Positions 22,900-34,148 of a stretch of DNA of 64,000 nt are shown one piece after another. How positions within the stretch are numbered: position 1 is the stretch's first letter; each line of letters begins with the position of its first letter. Where the stretch lies: positions 372,001 to 436,000 of the forward strand of contig BSBK01002929.1 of the NCBI GenBank assembly GCA_027943335.1. Reading direction: 5' to 3'. The stretch is from Chamaecyparis obtusa. Its lineage: Eukaryota > Streptophyta > Pinopsida > Cupressales > Cupressaceae. The position numbers and the translations under genes are program-made. The notes beneath the pieces are model-generated. The model did no database searches, had not been told where the DNA came from, and saw only the letters and a program-made list of their open reading frames with translations.

Positions 22900-24535
22900 A
22901 CCCTCTGATTGTATCCCTGCGACAGGGAAAGGAAACCTCAAAATAGAGAAAGGAAACTTAGTAAAACTAGTCTATGCTACTGTTTGTGAGGGAAACTTAG
23001 TCATGACATCAAGTATCATCTCATCATGGTCTATTCACCATGTTTCAACACCCCATTCACTCTAATCTATTCAACTTACACCATTCTTCTTCTCCAAGAC
23101 TCAAAGGCTTGAAATAGTATATGTGGTAAAAATTTATGAAATACTAAAGAAGACCTGGTATTTGTCAGACAAATCTTCATTGTCCCCCACAAAACACTAA
23201 GTAATAACTACTCTACTCTTAATTTTTTTAACAATGCACCATATTAGATAAAGTAGGTTCTATCACACATGGCACAAACTCTCTTCAAACTCACAATACA
23301 TTGCATACGTAGTACAAAACTCATGAGATTCTAAAGAAGGCCTCACTCTTAATGAGTTATAAACATGCCATTGTTTCAGTTTTTCTTGCGAGTTATGATA
23401 ATTTTTGTAAACATGCCATTGGTTTAGTTTAGTGTATTCATTTTTGTCAGAAAAATATTCATTATATTTTGATTGTCTTCTTTATATAGTAGCATACATT
23501 AATTGGATGACAAATAAAGAAGCATTTAGACAATCAGAAGACAATGAAGATAATTTTAAATGCATCTAACACAATTTTTTTTTACATAACTGAACCAATG
23601 GCATGTTTACAACAAAGAAATAGAGTGATAATAATATGCTAAAAATTGTATTCTATTTAATACACGCCAAAGGACTAGTCCCAACAATTCTTAAACATAC
23701 TTTATCTGATATGATGAATTCTTAAACAATTAAGGTTGGAGTAGACATATTTATCACATGGTTTTTTGTGTGGTACAAGGAAGATTTGGCTGATTAAGAG
23801 TGAGGCCTTCTTTAGAATCTCATATAAATTTGGCTGATTAAGATGAGAAGAAAAACATAATTCATTAGTTAAATTTTTCAATTTCATGTATTTTCTCTCC
23901 TATTTATTAGGTGCATGAGTTGAAGGTTGAATGTAAGAGTCTTATAATGTTGTGTTACCTTTGGATCTCAAGTTTTTGATACTCCTATGATGATATTTCT
24001 CAACAAGTATTTTATTCTATTGTTGTTTTTTGTAAACATATTGGGAAAATACAAAATTGTGTACTTCTACAAGACAGTGAACACAAAATTGAAGCATCAA
24101 ACAAGACTTGATCAAGTTGCAGGTGGAACATGCACTCAAATAGTAAGTAATGTAGAATAACAAAATAAGTAATCTGTCGTGTCTACATTTTGTTATTTTC
24201 TAAGATTACATCCATGTTCTATATTCATAGAATGGTTCAAAATTGAAATTTACAATTCGATAAAAGTATTGACGGGTGTTGTTCCCTCCACCCTCAATCA
24301 ACAACTTGCCTCCATTTTATTTTGATTTACAAACTACTATATTATTTGAAAAATCTTTCTTTCTTGCCACAATAGGAAAGAGTTTGAGGTGGAAGACTAC
24401 AATAATAGAAGTGTTTCAATTTGGTATACTATACTACAACATCATTTCATAACTAAGTTTTCAATTTCTATATATAATTAGGTTATAGATAATCTAAGTG
24501 AAGAAGGATCATGTAAGACAATCCAAGTGAAGAAG
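22900..24535. other. CACTA left internal non-coding region with repeat fragments
   Basis: No gene. It holds the motif 'AACATGCCATTGG/TTTAGTT' near 23360 and 23410 and its complement near 23600. It also holds a segment (about 23675-23800, TATGATGAATTCTTAAAC) repeated directly at 33440-33545, with an inverted relative at 33595-33735. Presumably the promoter of tnp2 lies at its right end. Confidence 0.5.
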
Positions 24536-24539
24536 GTAA

Positions 24540-27500
24540 TGGGGATGCAATCAATAGATTGTGGTTGAACTTTAAAAAAAAAGGCGATGAAAAATGTTAT
24601 TATCCCTGCAATATTTGTAAGGGCTTAAACATTAGAAGATTGCTAATAAAAAAAACTAAGAGACATTGTAGGGATAATGGTCACATTGAAGGAGGGTTTG
24701 ATTATCATGAATTGGTAAGTTTTTCATTATATTTATTTAACAATTAATATATATATGAAATACACTTGATGATGAGATCATTATCATGGTTTATTTGTGT
24801 TCATCATTTTTATATAGGTCGACCTCCCTAGGGGAGTACGTGATATGGACCATGGAGGTGCGAATATTGAGAATATGGATTTGGAAGTGGAGGATCATGG
24901 AGGTACAAATATTGAAGCTGAAGATTATGATCCCATGAAAGATGATGATGATGCGCCAGATGATGGTACTAATACATTGATCCATGACACATTTGGTATT
25001 GGCGCAACTGATGATGATGATCAGGATGATGTTGATGTCATCCATGATATACCTCTACTTGAGAAGGCAGCAATGCCCCTTTACGAAGGCTCCCAAACAA
25101 CTCTTCTCTCTGTTGTATTGTTGTTGTTGAACTTGAAGGTTATGAATGGTTTATCCAACACAACAATGTCACGTATGCTAAGGTATGTCATATATGTCAT
25201 TATAGTAATTAAATGGTGAAACATGTACCATAAATATTATTAATATTAACAACTTATATTTTTTCTATAGATTGATAGGTGAGTTCTGGTTACTGCCATT
25301 GAATATTCTCCCTCGCTCATACCGAGAATTATGTGCCACTATGAAAGATATTGGAATAGAGTATCAAGCAATATATGCTTGTCCCAATGATCATATTATT
25401 TATCATAAAAACATGAATTTACAACAGAATTTTCTGAATGTCATACGAGTAGATATCGAATATATCAAATAACAAAAAAAGTGTCTCACAAGGTTTTTCG
25501 CTACATCCCCATTATACCACGTTTGCAAAGATTATTCAGGTGTAGTAGCTTGACACAATTTATGGATTACCATGCACGCAATAGGAGTCGATATGACATT
25601 ATTCGAATGCCTGCGGATGCTTTTGTATTTAAGGATAGAGGAAAAGTGGCCGCACTTTATTGAAGAACCTTGAAATCTCAAGGTTTCAGTGGCAGCAGAC
25701 GATGTCAATCCATTTGGAGAGCTAAGATCTGTTTACTCTATTTGGTATGTTTTTTTCATCAACAATAACATTCTTCCATGGATGTCAATAAAGAGGGAGC
25801 ACATTATGTTGGCAATGATTGTTCCAGGTATTTAATCATTTAATAATTATCTGCATGTAATTATAAATCTTGTTGTAAAATAGTCACAATAATTATGTAA
25901 TGTTGTTGTTCATTCAACTAGGTAAATACCAAATTAAAGATATGAGTGTATATATTGAGCCTCTTATCGACGAGTTGGTGGAGTTATGGAAATGTGTCAC
26001 TATGTATGACATCTCTAGACCAATAGGAGATAGACAATTTCAATTCCATGCAATGCTTGTATGGACAATACATGATGCCCCAGGGCTAACACATTTTTCT
26101 GGTATGTTATGGTGAATTCAAGTTGCACATGATAATTATAAAAATAAAAATTAACATATTTAATCCAATTGTATCATTACCTTGTAGGTCTTCAAACAAA
26201 TGAAAAATTTGCATGTCCAGTTTGTGGTCCAAAGATGAAATCTCATCATTCAAAAAGTTTAGGAAAATAGGTGTTTTATGAGCATAGACACTTTCTCCAC
26301 AAAAATCATAACTATCGAATTATCGAAAACATATTTTCAATGGGAAAGAAGAGACTACATCTAAGCCACGGAGAATGACACCTCGCCTATGGAAGTTGGA
26401 ATATAATATAATTAATCGTCAAGGTACTACCATTCTACCTAACAGTTTATGTTTAGAATTTATATATTTTTATTGTGTTTTGTTTGCTGATTATGTGATT
26501 GATGATCATGAATGTCATCAAGGCAACACTATTGAGCACCTTCCAAAAGGACTAAAGAGTTATCCTAGACAATTTAGTAGGTTGCCATAATACAAGCAGC
26601 TGCAAATTATGCATTTGTTTGATACTATGCATATTGGAAAGAATGTAACAGAGACATTGTGGAAGATATTGGATGGAAGGCGTGACAAAGAAAAAATTGT
26701 CAAAATTTGTAGTGACATTCATAAATTCAATCATGCAATGAAAAATTTTATTGAATCAAATAGAAATAGAGAACGGATTAATACAAGTGCCCTTCCTTGG
26801 TTATTAATAGAACAACAAAGTGATGCCATAAAAGAAGTCATACGAAAAATTTGATTTCCCACAGGATTTTCTGCAAACATAAATAGTACCATATCAAAGA
26901 AAAGTGAATTTGGGCTAGGGTTGAAAATGCATGATTGACATATTTTCATCAAGGTAAGTCATGTTCTCTTGTATTTACAATATATTTATAAACTGCATGT
27001 ACTTCTCATTGTATTATATGAAAAAAGAATGACATAATTATTTTTATAATTGTTGTAGTACGTGCTACCCCTATCTCTCCCAGAGAACTTTGATAATAGC
27101 ATCAAACAAGTGATATATGATCTTGGAAAATACATGAGGTAAGCAATGATATCTATTCAATTTGTTGTATATATATATTGTAAAGTCTCGTGTTTATATA
27201 TTTTTGTGTCTTGAATGTCTTGTAGGTGGTTGTCATCTAAAGAAATCTATAGAGCAGATATAAAATACTGGAAGAGAAGAATTCCTCATCTAATGTGTGA
27301 AATGCAAAAGTGTCTACCTTCAACCTTTTTCAATGCACAAGAACACTACCTCATACACCAAGTTGAGGAGATTGAAATGTGTGGACCCGTACACACTCGG
27401 TCAATGTAGATGGTTGAGAGGCACTTGAAATTTTTGAAGGCTTTGGTTCGGCAAAGAGCATGTCCTAAGAGTTCTATGATGGAGGAATATATGGTATACT

Positions 27501-28706
27501 AGACTATGGTGTACATTATTGAATATCTTCCTAAGCTTGCAGCAAAGATCCATATAGATCACATTTGGGATCTCGACACCATTAGAAAATTCGAAGAGGA
27601 GTACTTGGTGGGGAAAGGTAGAATGAGAAAAGTGAGAAGTAATAATTTATAAGATGTTATTATAGCTGTTAATTAATTCTTAATCTTCAAAATTAATCAT
27701 TTGTAAGTCATCTATTTATTTTTTGTACAACTACTCAAGAGTGGGATGTAATACATTTGTATATTGCAAACAATCAAGATTGGATGACGAAATGGATTGA
27801 ATGATGTCATCATTTAGGTCACACATTAACATGGGAAGCTATGTCTTCATTCATTAATGAAGCTCATCGGAACAGAGATCCAAATGTTACGCAAAGGGAA
27901 ATAGATTTAGCACATGGTTTAAGAGATTTTCAGGTACGTATAAATTTGCTAATCACTCGTACGTTTATGAATTATCAATGCATTAATTTATACATATTTT
28001 TGCAAGTCAAACACCACAAGGCTATGTTTTGTAATGGTCATAAATTTCACATCAAAAAGTTGGATGACACAAAAAAACTTGTGATTCTGGGATAAGTGCA
28101 GTCTTTCAGGTGATTAATATTTCATCTAGAAATGACTTACATTCTCAAGAGTCTGAAAATTGATACTATGACATTTTGGATGATATACTTGAGTGTGACT
28201 TTAATTCTTTCAGATTAATTCTCTTCGTCATCAGATGGTATAAGCTACGATTTAATTAAAATGATCCTGATAGAATTGTTATTGAACATGATAATGGATT
28301 TCCAATGATTAATACAAAGTGGTTTGAGCTAGTTGGGGATGAACCCTATGTTCTTCCAAGCCAATGTGAGTAGGTATTTTACTCAGAGGTTCCACATAAA
28401 TCAGATTGGTCATTTGTTGTTAAACATGATCCAAGAGGAAGGCCGATGAGGTATAATGCGATGGAAGAAGAAGATTGCGAACAACTAGAAGATGATGTAG
28501 ATGATGATCATGAACAACAGTTAGTTGATGATGTTCCTGACGCAAATTTTCTTGAAGAAGAAGAAGAAGATGATGATGATGCTATTGATGATGATGATGA
28601 TGATGATGATGCTACTACTGATGATGATGCTAATGTCGATGATGAAAATGATGACAATGACAGTTGTGGTGATGATGTCAATGTCAATGATGATCATGGC
28701 GATTAG
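24540..28706 (+). pseudogene. CACTA transposase Tnp2 gene, multi-exon, disrupted
   Basis: Encodes the DDE-type transposase of plant En/Spm elements. Exons can be followed by homology and splice sites. An N-terminal zinc-binding segment (CYYPCNICKG ... HCRDNGHIEGG, 24590-24714) is followed by an intron 24715-24817 (GTAAGT...TATAG). An acidic exon then ends in PLYEGSQTTLLSVVLLLLNL at 25182, and an intron runs 25183-25270. Later exons carry YACPNDHIIYHKN, KVFRYIPIIPRLQRLF, VYIEPLIDELVELW (25950), FQFHAMLVWTIHDAPG, FACPVCGPKMKSHHSK (26205), LFDTMHIGKNVTETLW (26612) and GHKFHIKKLDD (28038). The C-terminus is WFELVGDEPYVLPSQCE, with a poly-Asp tail to 28706. A frameshift near 25470 and several stops (for example near 26270 and 28370) make it non-functional. 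The start codon is unresolved. Confidence 0.85.
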
Positions 28707-29117
28707 TTGGATGAAGAAGAAGATGAATGACATGAATGAAATGTACAGTTACGTGATCACTACTTAATCTATTTAATATTGATTTCTTGATAGAAATGTG
28801 CAGTTATGCAATCAATGCTTAATCTAATTAATTTGTGATGTACTTACTATGGGATGCTTATGGTTTTTAATGTACTTACTATGTGGTTTTGAGTATATGT
28901 ATCATGAATTTTTTAGCTAACATTAGATAATTGAATTACATATGTAGGTACCCGAACTCCTTCACGAGCATCCCACACATTCTCATGGATCGATGGGTAT
29001 AAGTCAATACACCGTATAAAGATTAATGTATTTCACAATTTGCAAAATATCTCACATTACTTTCTATCTCTCTCATTTGATGGAGTGTAGGTAGCAACAA
29101 ATAGGTATTTTTTAGAT

Positions 29118-29835
29118 GTGTCTTCCTTGAGTCAAGAAAGTGAGTCATTTAGTATGTTTGAATTAGGAAGATCAACTAGAGGTCAAAAGACTAGAAGGAA
29201 ATTCAATAAATGCATGAAATTTTTTCTTGCTCAAGGGGTGTCATGTTCTTATGATGATGAGAGAAAAGGTGACATCGAGGTGCCCTCTAGGTACCAAAAT
29301 CTAAAAAAACAATGGGTCCCCAAGGAACTTCCTCCAATAAACACTGATTTTAGTGTTAAAGGCAAGATATATTGTATTGCACCATCGTCAATACATGGTT
29401 TGGGCCTATTTTCCATGGATGGCATAAAGGTCTCTTACAAAAAAGTTGTTGAATTGATGAAGTATGTTGGACCTTATTATGATTACAAAAGTTGGATGCG
29501 AATTGTTCAATATAAAAAAATTATGCATAGGTATGCACTCTCGGCAAATTATATTCAACAAAAATACAATGAGCAAAGTAAGAGTGGCTATATACATTGA
29601 TGGAAGGCCAAAAGTATTAGAGAATATTGTAGGTTTTATAAATAGCATGCGACCTTTGTTAACTATTAAGCAACCTAATTGCATATTTGAGGCACGCGAG
29701 GGAAATCATGTATTTGTATGTGCGATAAAATCAATAAGTGTAGGGGAAGAGCTGCTTATTGATTACAATTTGAATCGCATAGATATAAAAAATGTCACTA
29801 TCATTAGGGTGAAGGTACATACTATGTACCATTAA
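29118..29835 (+). pseudogene. SET-domain protein ORF carried inside the CACTA element (one frameshift)
   Basis: The first frame (29118-29600, 160 residues) has a basic N-terminal region and then a SET start: KIYCIAPSSIHGLGLFSMDG (GxG motif near 29385) and VGPYYDYKSWMRIVQ. A second frame, shifted by one base near 29585-29600, continues with YIDGRPKVLENIVGFINS, PNCIFEAREG and VGEELLIDYNLNRID (ELxxDY motif near 29750). Together these are the diagnostic SET motifs in the right order: GxG, FINx...PNC and GEELxxDY. By family, SET proteins are lysine methyltransferases, mostly of histones; the substrate here is unknown. The ORF lies in the same orientation between tnp2 and the TNPA-like gene. The frameshift could be a disabling indel; an intron that short is unlikely. 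It may be a captured host gene or a standing part of this CACTA lineage. Confidence 0.72.
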
Positions 29836-29971
29836 ATAATTGAGTTTTTTTGCCAACCACATTTAGAGTCTCCTCACCATCCACCTCATCTCCATCATCA
29901 TCTTCAAATGAAATTTATTAATGTAGTCGTTTCTAACTATTGGTTAAATTTAAATAATAACACAGGACCAT

Positions 29972-32390
29972 AATATGGAGAAACCACGTAGAGGGGACAA
30001 TGATGATCGTGCATGCACTTCTTCTCAGCAGGTAAACCTCTTTGTTATTGTACTACAAATTAGATAGAAGAAAAATGTTAAATAAAGTTTTTTATTATAT
30101 TCTTTTCATCATTGTTTCAGATTAATTCTAATAGTGTTAGTAATATTGTTCTCATAGACAGGCGGTCAGCAGAGAAAGGGAAAGGAACCCATAGTCCTTG
30201 AAGAGGAGTCCTTTGACGAGGACCTAGTTGTTGATTTGGCTAGTTGTGATGAGTCGGACTCTGCATTTAAAATATGCCTCCATAAAATTGGAAAAAGATT
30301 GACTGAATTAGCATCTATATTCCCTCCCACTCTTGAGTCACAAAAGAGGGCAACTAAACTGATGCACCTATCTCAAAATTATAGAGTAAGTATTAATGTA
30401 ATTTTCAATTATAACAAAAGTTCAATAATACTTTTTATGTTATAGTAGTCTTTTATGTCATTAAAAAATAAGCGGATGTGTTGCTTTTACAACTTTTTTT
30501 ATGTAATTTTGATTCTCACAGCCATGATGAGGGTACTGCACCTGGTTCAGGTAGATCGCATGTTGGACTATATTTTTTTTTACTCTCTAACAATATTGTC
30601 CATGCTAATCATTGGTTTTATTATGCTCTAACAATCTTATTTTCAGCACGTGTTAATGATCATTTACTATGTACTCGCGTCCTACAAGGTCGACAACACA
30701 TAGCATGGCCACAGACGCCATGGAACCACCTACTTGTACAGGGATTTTATTTTCTCTATCATTATATATATGTTTATTTCCCTTGAAGTGTTCTTTCTTA
30801 GGGCCATTTTGTAATGGATTCAATTTATGCAATAGAGGATGCAACACTTGATGGTGATTTTCCTGGATGTACTAGTATTCCTATTATGGGAATGGTGAAG
30901 GATTGCATATTGCTTCTGAGTGAAGAAGGAGTTCCCTTGAAAATAGCAAAACTTCTAGGTACTTTAAAGATTGGACCTTTCTTTTACTATACAATCATAT
31001 GTTAATCACACCTTGCATTCAATATGAGAAGCTTACATCTATTGTATTCTTATTTTATACTATTATATCCTTTGACTAATGATCCCATGATTATTTTGTA
31101 GGGAATGATGTTTTTTATAGTAAACTTAATGACGAGTGTTTGAAGATATTCGGGCCCACCATCTGTACAGGGTGGAACATCATATCCGAACTAAAACCCC
31201 AATCCACTATTTTGATTTCATATCATTGCTAGGATAGTTATCATTATATCCATTTTTGAATCTAACATTGTTTTCTTTCTTAAAAGGTGGAAAACCCAAA
31301 ATCAAAAGTTAAAGGATGATCTCATAGAGAGTATGAAAAACTTTTTTGGACCTCGTGCATTTGAGAAGGGTAAGCTCCTTCAAAGAGCTGGGTTATGTTT
31401 GAGGTATATTAGGGACCAGTACAGGTGTACATTAACCAAAAACCTGAATTACCATCATCCCCCTTGCATTCCTGATAAAAAGTGGAAATTTCTTATTCTG
31501 GATGCAAATGAGAAAACTGAAATTAAAAAAGGAAATAGACCACCAAAGAACAGAAGAAGGTATGTGATACTGTTAAGAATGTAATTGTGTACTAAATACT
31601 CTTCATATTTATATGAACTAACATATTTCAATCTCTTCATATATTTCTTAACACATCAAAGGCAACAAAGACAAGACTACAAAAGCACGGGCAACACAAG
31701 CTAGGCTCTGGTGGTTATTCGAAACTTGTTGCATGAGTTGTAAGTGTTAATATTGTCAGAATTGAATGAGGAAAAATACAATCTGTAGATGGCTTTTAAC
31801 ACTGAAAATAATTCTTTGATCTTTATAATATTTATTTATAATTTGAAATCTTTTTTTTGTTTTGATGAAACAATAAAATAAAATTTGACGATACCAAGCA
31901 AAAATGTAGGGCACAAAGTTCAGTGTATGTCTCACAGAAGAGGACAAGAGAATTGGCTTCCAACAAGGCTATAAAGTTGTGGAAGAAAGAATAAGAAGTG
32001 CACAAGGTTCTACCGATGGATCCGTCGCAGTAAGTAAGCTAAATAGATGATATTTCAAATTTAATTATTTACCAATTAGTTTATTTGATGTTAAGTTCCA
32101 ACATAAAGTGATTAAATTTGTTTTAAGTAAGAAAAAAATGATAACATGAATGCGTATGAAATTGAAATGCAACCTGCCAATTCTTGCCGTACACAACCTG
32201 TGCGTGTTGATGACAATGAGGATGTGCATCACAGTAATACAAGTAAACATCTTAAATTGATTGGTGTAGTAATACAAATTTAATTGCAATTGGTGTTTGG
32301 ATTAATGTAACAATTTGTATTGCAGCTGTAGAGAGTGTAGAGGCCACTGTTAATGAGCATGTTGAGGTTGAGGCCAATGCACTATCTTCA
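29972..32390 (+). pseudogene. TNPA-like second CACTA gene (Transposase_24-type), multi-exon model
   Basis: Probable DNA-binding accessory transposase. Visible exon-like pieces are MEKPRRGDNDDRACTSSQQ (29972, followed by GTAAAC) and a piece around 30160-30387 (KEPIVLEEESFDEDL ... KRATKLMHLSQNYR, then GTAAGT). Further pieces lie at 30802-30969 (VMDSIYAIEDATLDGDFPG ... LKIAKLLG) and about 31288-31559 (KNFFGPRAFEKGK, LRYIRDQYRCTLTKN, YHHPPCIPDKKWKFL, PPKNRRR). A piece from about 31662 gives ATKTRLQKHGQHKLGSGGYS; smaller ones follow to about 32390. The 'RDxYR..L..N..Y..PP.IP...W' pattern and the later 'H..GS.GYSK' pattern resemble plant Ptta/En-Spm second-ORF proteins. The complete exon structure is not certain, and whether it is intact cannot be told by eye. 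Confidence 0.5.
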
Positions 32391-32796
32391 TATTTCATAT
32401 TTGTGAAAATGTTTCTTGGCACTATCTTCTTTTTCAATTCCTATATTTGCAGCTTTTTAGATCATTAACTTAAGCATTACATGTCTTTGTTCAAAGTTTA
32501 TTCTAACACTATATTATATCTTATTCTTATTACAATGTTCTTTTTTGTGGGGCAGGAGGTCAATCTTCATTGTCTTCATTGTGGGGGACAGTGAAGATTT
32601 CTCTAACAAATAGCAGGTCTTCTTTAGTATCTTATAATAACATGCTAAACTGATAAAGGTGTTATGGGCATTTAATCTACAATTACTAATAGACTAAGCA
32701 TATTATTACTATGCTTAATGTTCCATTTAAATGCATTTAACACAAAAAACAAATTTACAAAACTGAACCAATGACATGTTTACAACAAAGATGTGT

Positions 32797-33385
32797 TGAA
32801 GAGTTTGCTCCTTGTTTAATGTTAATTGTTCCTACACAATCCACTCATACAATAGTGAAATTATATGTGGAAGGGATGGTTGATAGTGTTCCTTGAGGGA
32901 AGGGGGATTATGAAAGACTTGTTATCATTATATTGTGTATTTCCAATATGTTTGGTTGTAGGGCAGACCAGGAGAATGAAGGATCACTCACTGATTGCAT
33001 GATAACCTAGTTTTGAATGGTCACTGTTTGAGGGGATAGTCAAGGTCCGGATGATTAGGCCATTGGAGGACCCTATTTCTTTGTATTAATTTCTATTCAA
33101 ATTGGATGCAAGAATTTCTTGTGAATTATCAGCTGCTATGTATCCTACAATTGCATCCGTAAATCTACATATACTTCTCTAGGGTTGTAAGCCACTTAGA
33201 GATCAAAATAGAGAAACTAAATCAAAATTGTTCTTTATCCTATTTCCTTTTAACAAAGTCTCAACTATCAATGATACAATACATTTGATGCCCTAAGCTA
33301 TCAATACAAATGATGCCTAGCTAGAAGCTCATGGGCTATCCATTTGATAACCACAGTCAACATTTCAAAAAAATGGATATCCAAA
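32797..33385 (-). repeat. Right arm of the 585-bp inverted repeat of the CACTA element
   Basis: Reverse complement of 20323-20905, as shown by GTTCCTACACAATCCACTC, CCATTGGAGGACCCTATTTC, AACAAAGTCTCAACTATC and TTTCAAAAAAATGGATATCC in mirrored order. It lies beyond the TNPA-like gene, so the arms flank the whole coding region. Confidence 0.8.
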
Positions 33386-34079
33386 CATTTGAAAACCAAT
33401 GACATGTTTACAAAAAGGTCTAATAGAACTCCCAACAATTCTTAAACATTCTTTATCTGATATGATGAATTCTTAAACAATTAAGGTTGGAGTAGACATA
33501 GTTATCACACATTCTTTTGTGTGGTACAAGGAAGATTTGGCTAGGTCAAGTCTTCCTTCATGCGAGCAGTCTACAAAATTAGACCTTTATTATCAATTGA
33601 TCATATCAGATAACTAGTATGTTTAAGAATTGTTGGGACTAGTCCTTTGGTGTGTATTAAACATAATATAATTTTTAGCATATTATTATCATTCTATTTC
33701 TTTGTTTTAAACATGCCATCGGTTCAATTTTGTAACTTCACTGTTGTATGAGTGGATTGTGCAGGAACAATTAACATTAAACAAGGAGAAAACTCCTCAA
33801 CACATCTTGGAAACCATTAAATTCAATAATAAATGAAACCTAACACCAAAACTATTCCTTCCATTCACTTCTACCAAGAATAAAGTATTTAATCCATTCA
33901 ACATTAGATATAATCATTAGACAGTTACATTTCCTAACTGTGTAGAGGAATAGTCACGACCAAAATGATCAAAACTACTTTCACCCTTGCACAAGCTATT
34001 CCAAACTTCAAGTAAACTGAGCAATATGCTATATCAAATCATTCATATTCATAGTAACCATTTGAAGGATCATTTTGTC
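33386..34079 (+). repeat. Right subterminal mosaic: direct and inverted copies of left-side blocks
   Basis: Segment 33435-33545 is a direct copy of 23680-23800, and 33595-33735 is an inverted relative of 23575-23720. Segment 33733-34079 is a direct copy of 22552-22899, ending abruptly at TTTGAAGGATCATTTTGT. Sequence after that point belongs to the Gypsy element. The abrupt stop in the middle of a repeat block marks a junction of two unrelated pieces. Confidence 0.75.
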
Positions 34080-34148
34080 ACTTCTTGGAAAGAAGGAAAA
34101 CTAAACTAGAAAGTAGGGACAGAAAACAAGAAACATATTCACAGAGAT

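Larger units (their letters stand above)
19924..34079 (+). mobile_element. CACTA (En/Spm) DNA transposon, decayed, right terminus not found
   Basis: A 14-kb block with the parts of a CACTA element in order. First a CACTACTACA terminus at 19924, then subterminal motifs with CCGACGG/CCATCGG, then tnp2 (about 24540-28706), a SET-domain ORF (29118-29835) and a TNPA-like multi-exon gene (29972-32390), all on the plus strand. Both coding flanks carry large repeat blocks: a 585-bp inverted pair (20323-20905 with 32797-33385) and a 350-bp direct pair (22552-22899 with 33733-34079). The expected mirror terminus ...TGTAGTAGTG was not found before Gypsy sequence begins near 34080. The right end therefore seems lost to a deletion or rearrangement, and the left boundary rests on motif only. 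Confidence 0.72.

Noticed and set aside
28521..28767. Poly-Ile and poly-Met frames opposite or beside the tnp2 tail
   Set aside because: Shadow frames of the GAT repeat that encodes poly-Asp in tnp2.
29580..29605. Intron to explain the SET frame change (GTAAGA near 29577)
   Set aside because: The homologous residues resume within about 10 bases, far too short for a plant intron; a one-base indel is simpler.
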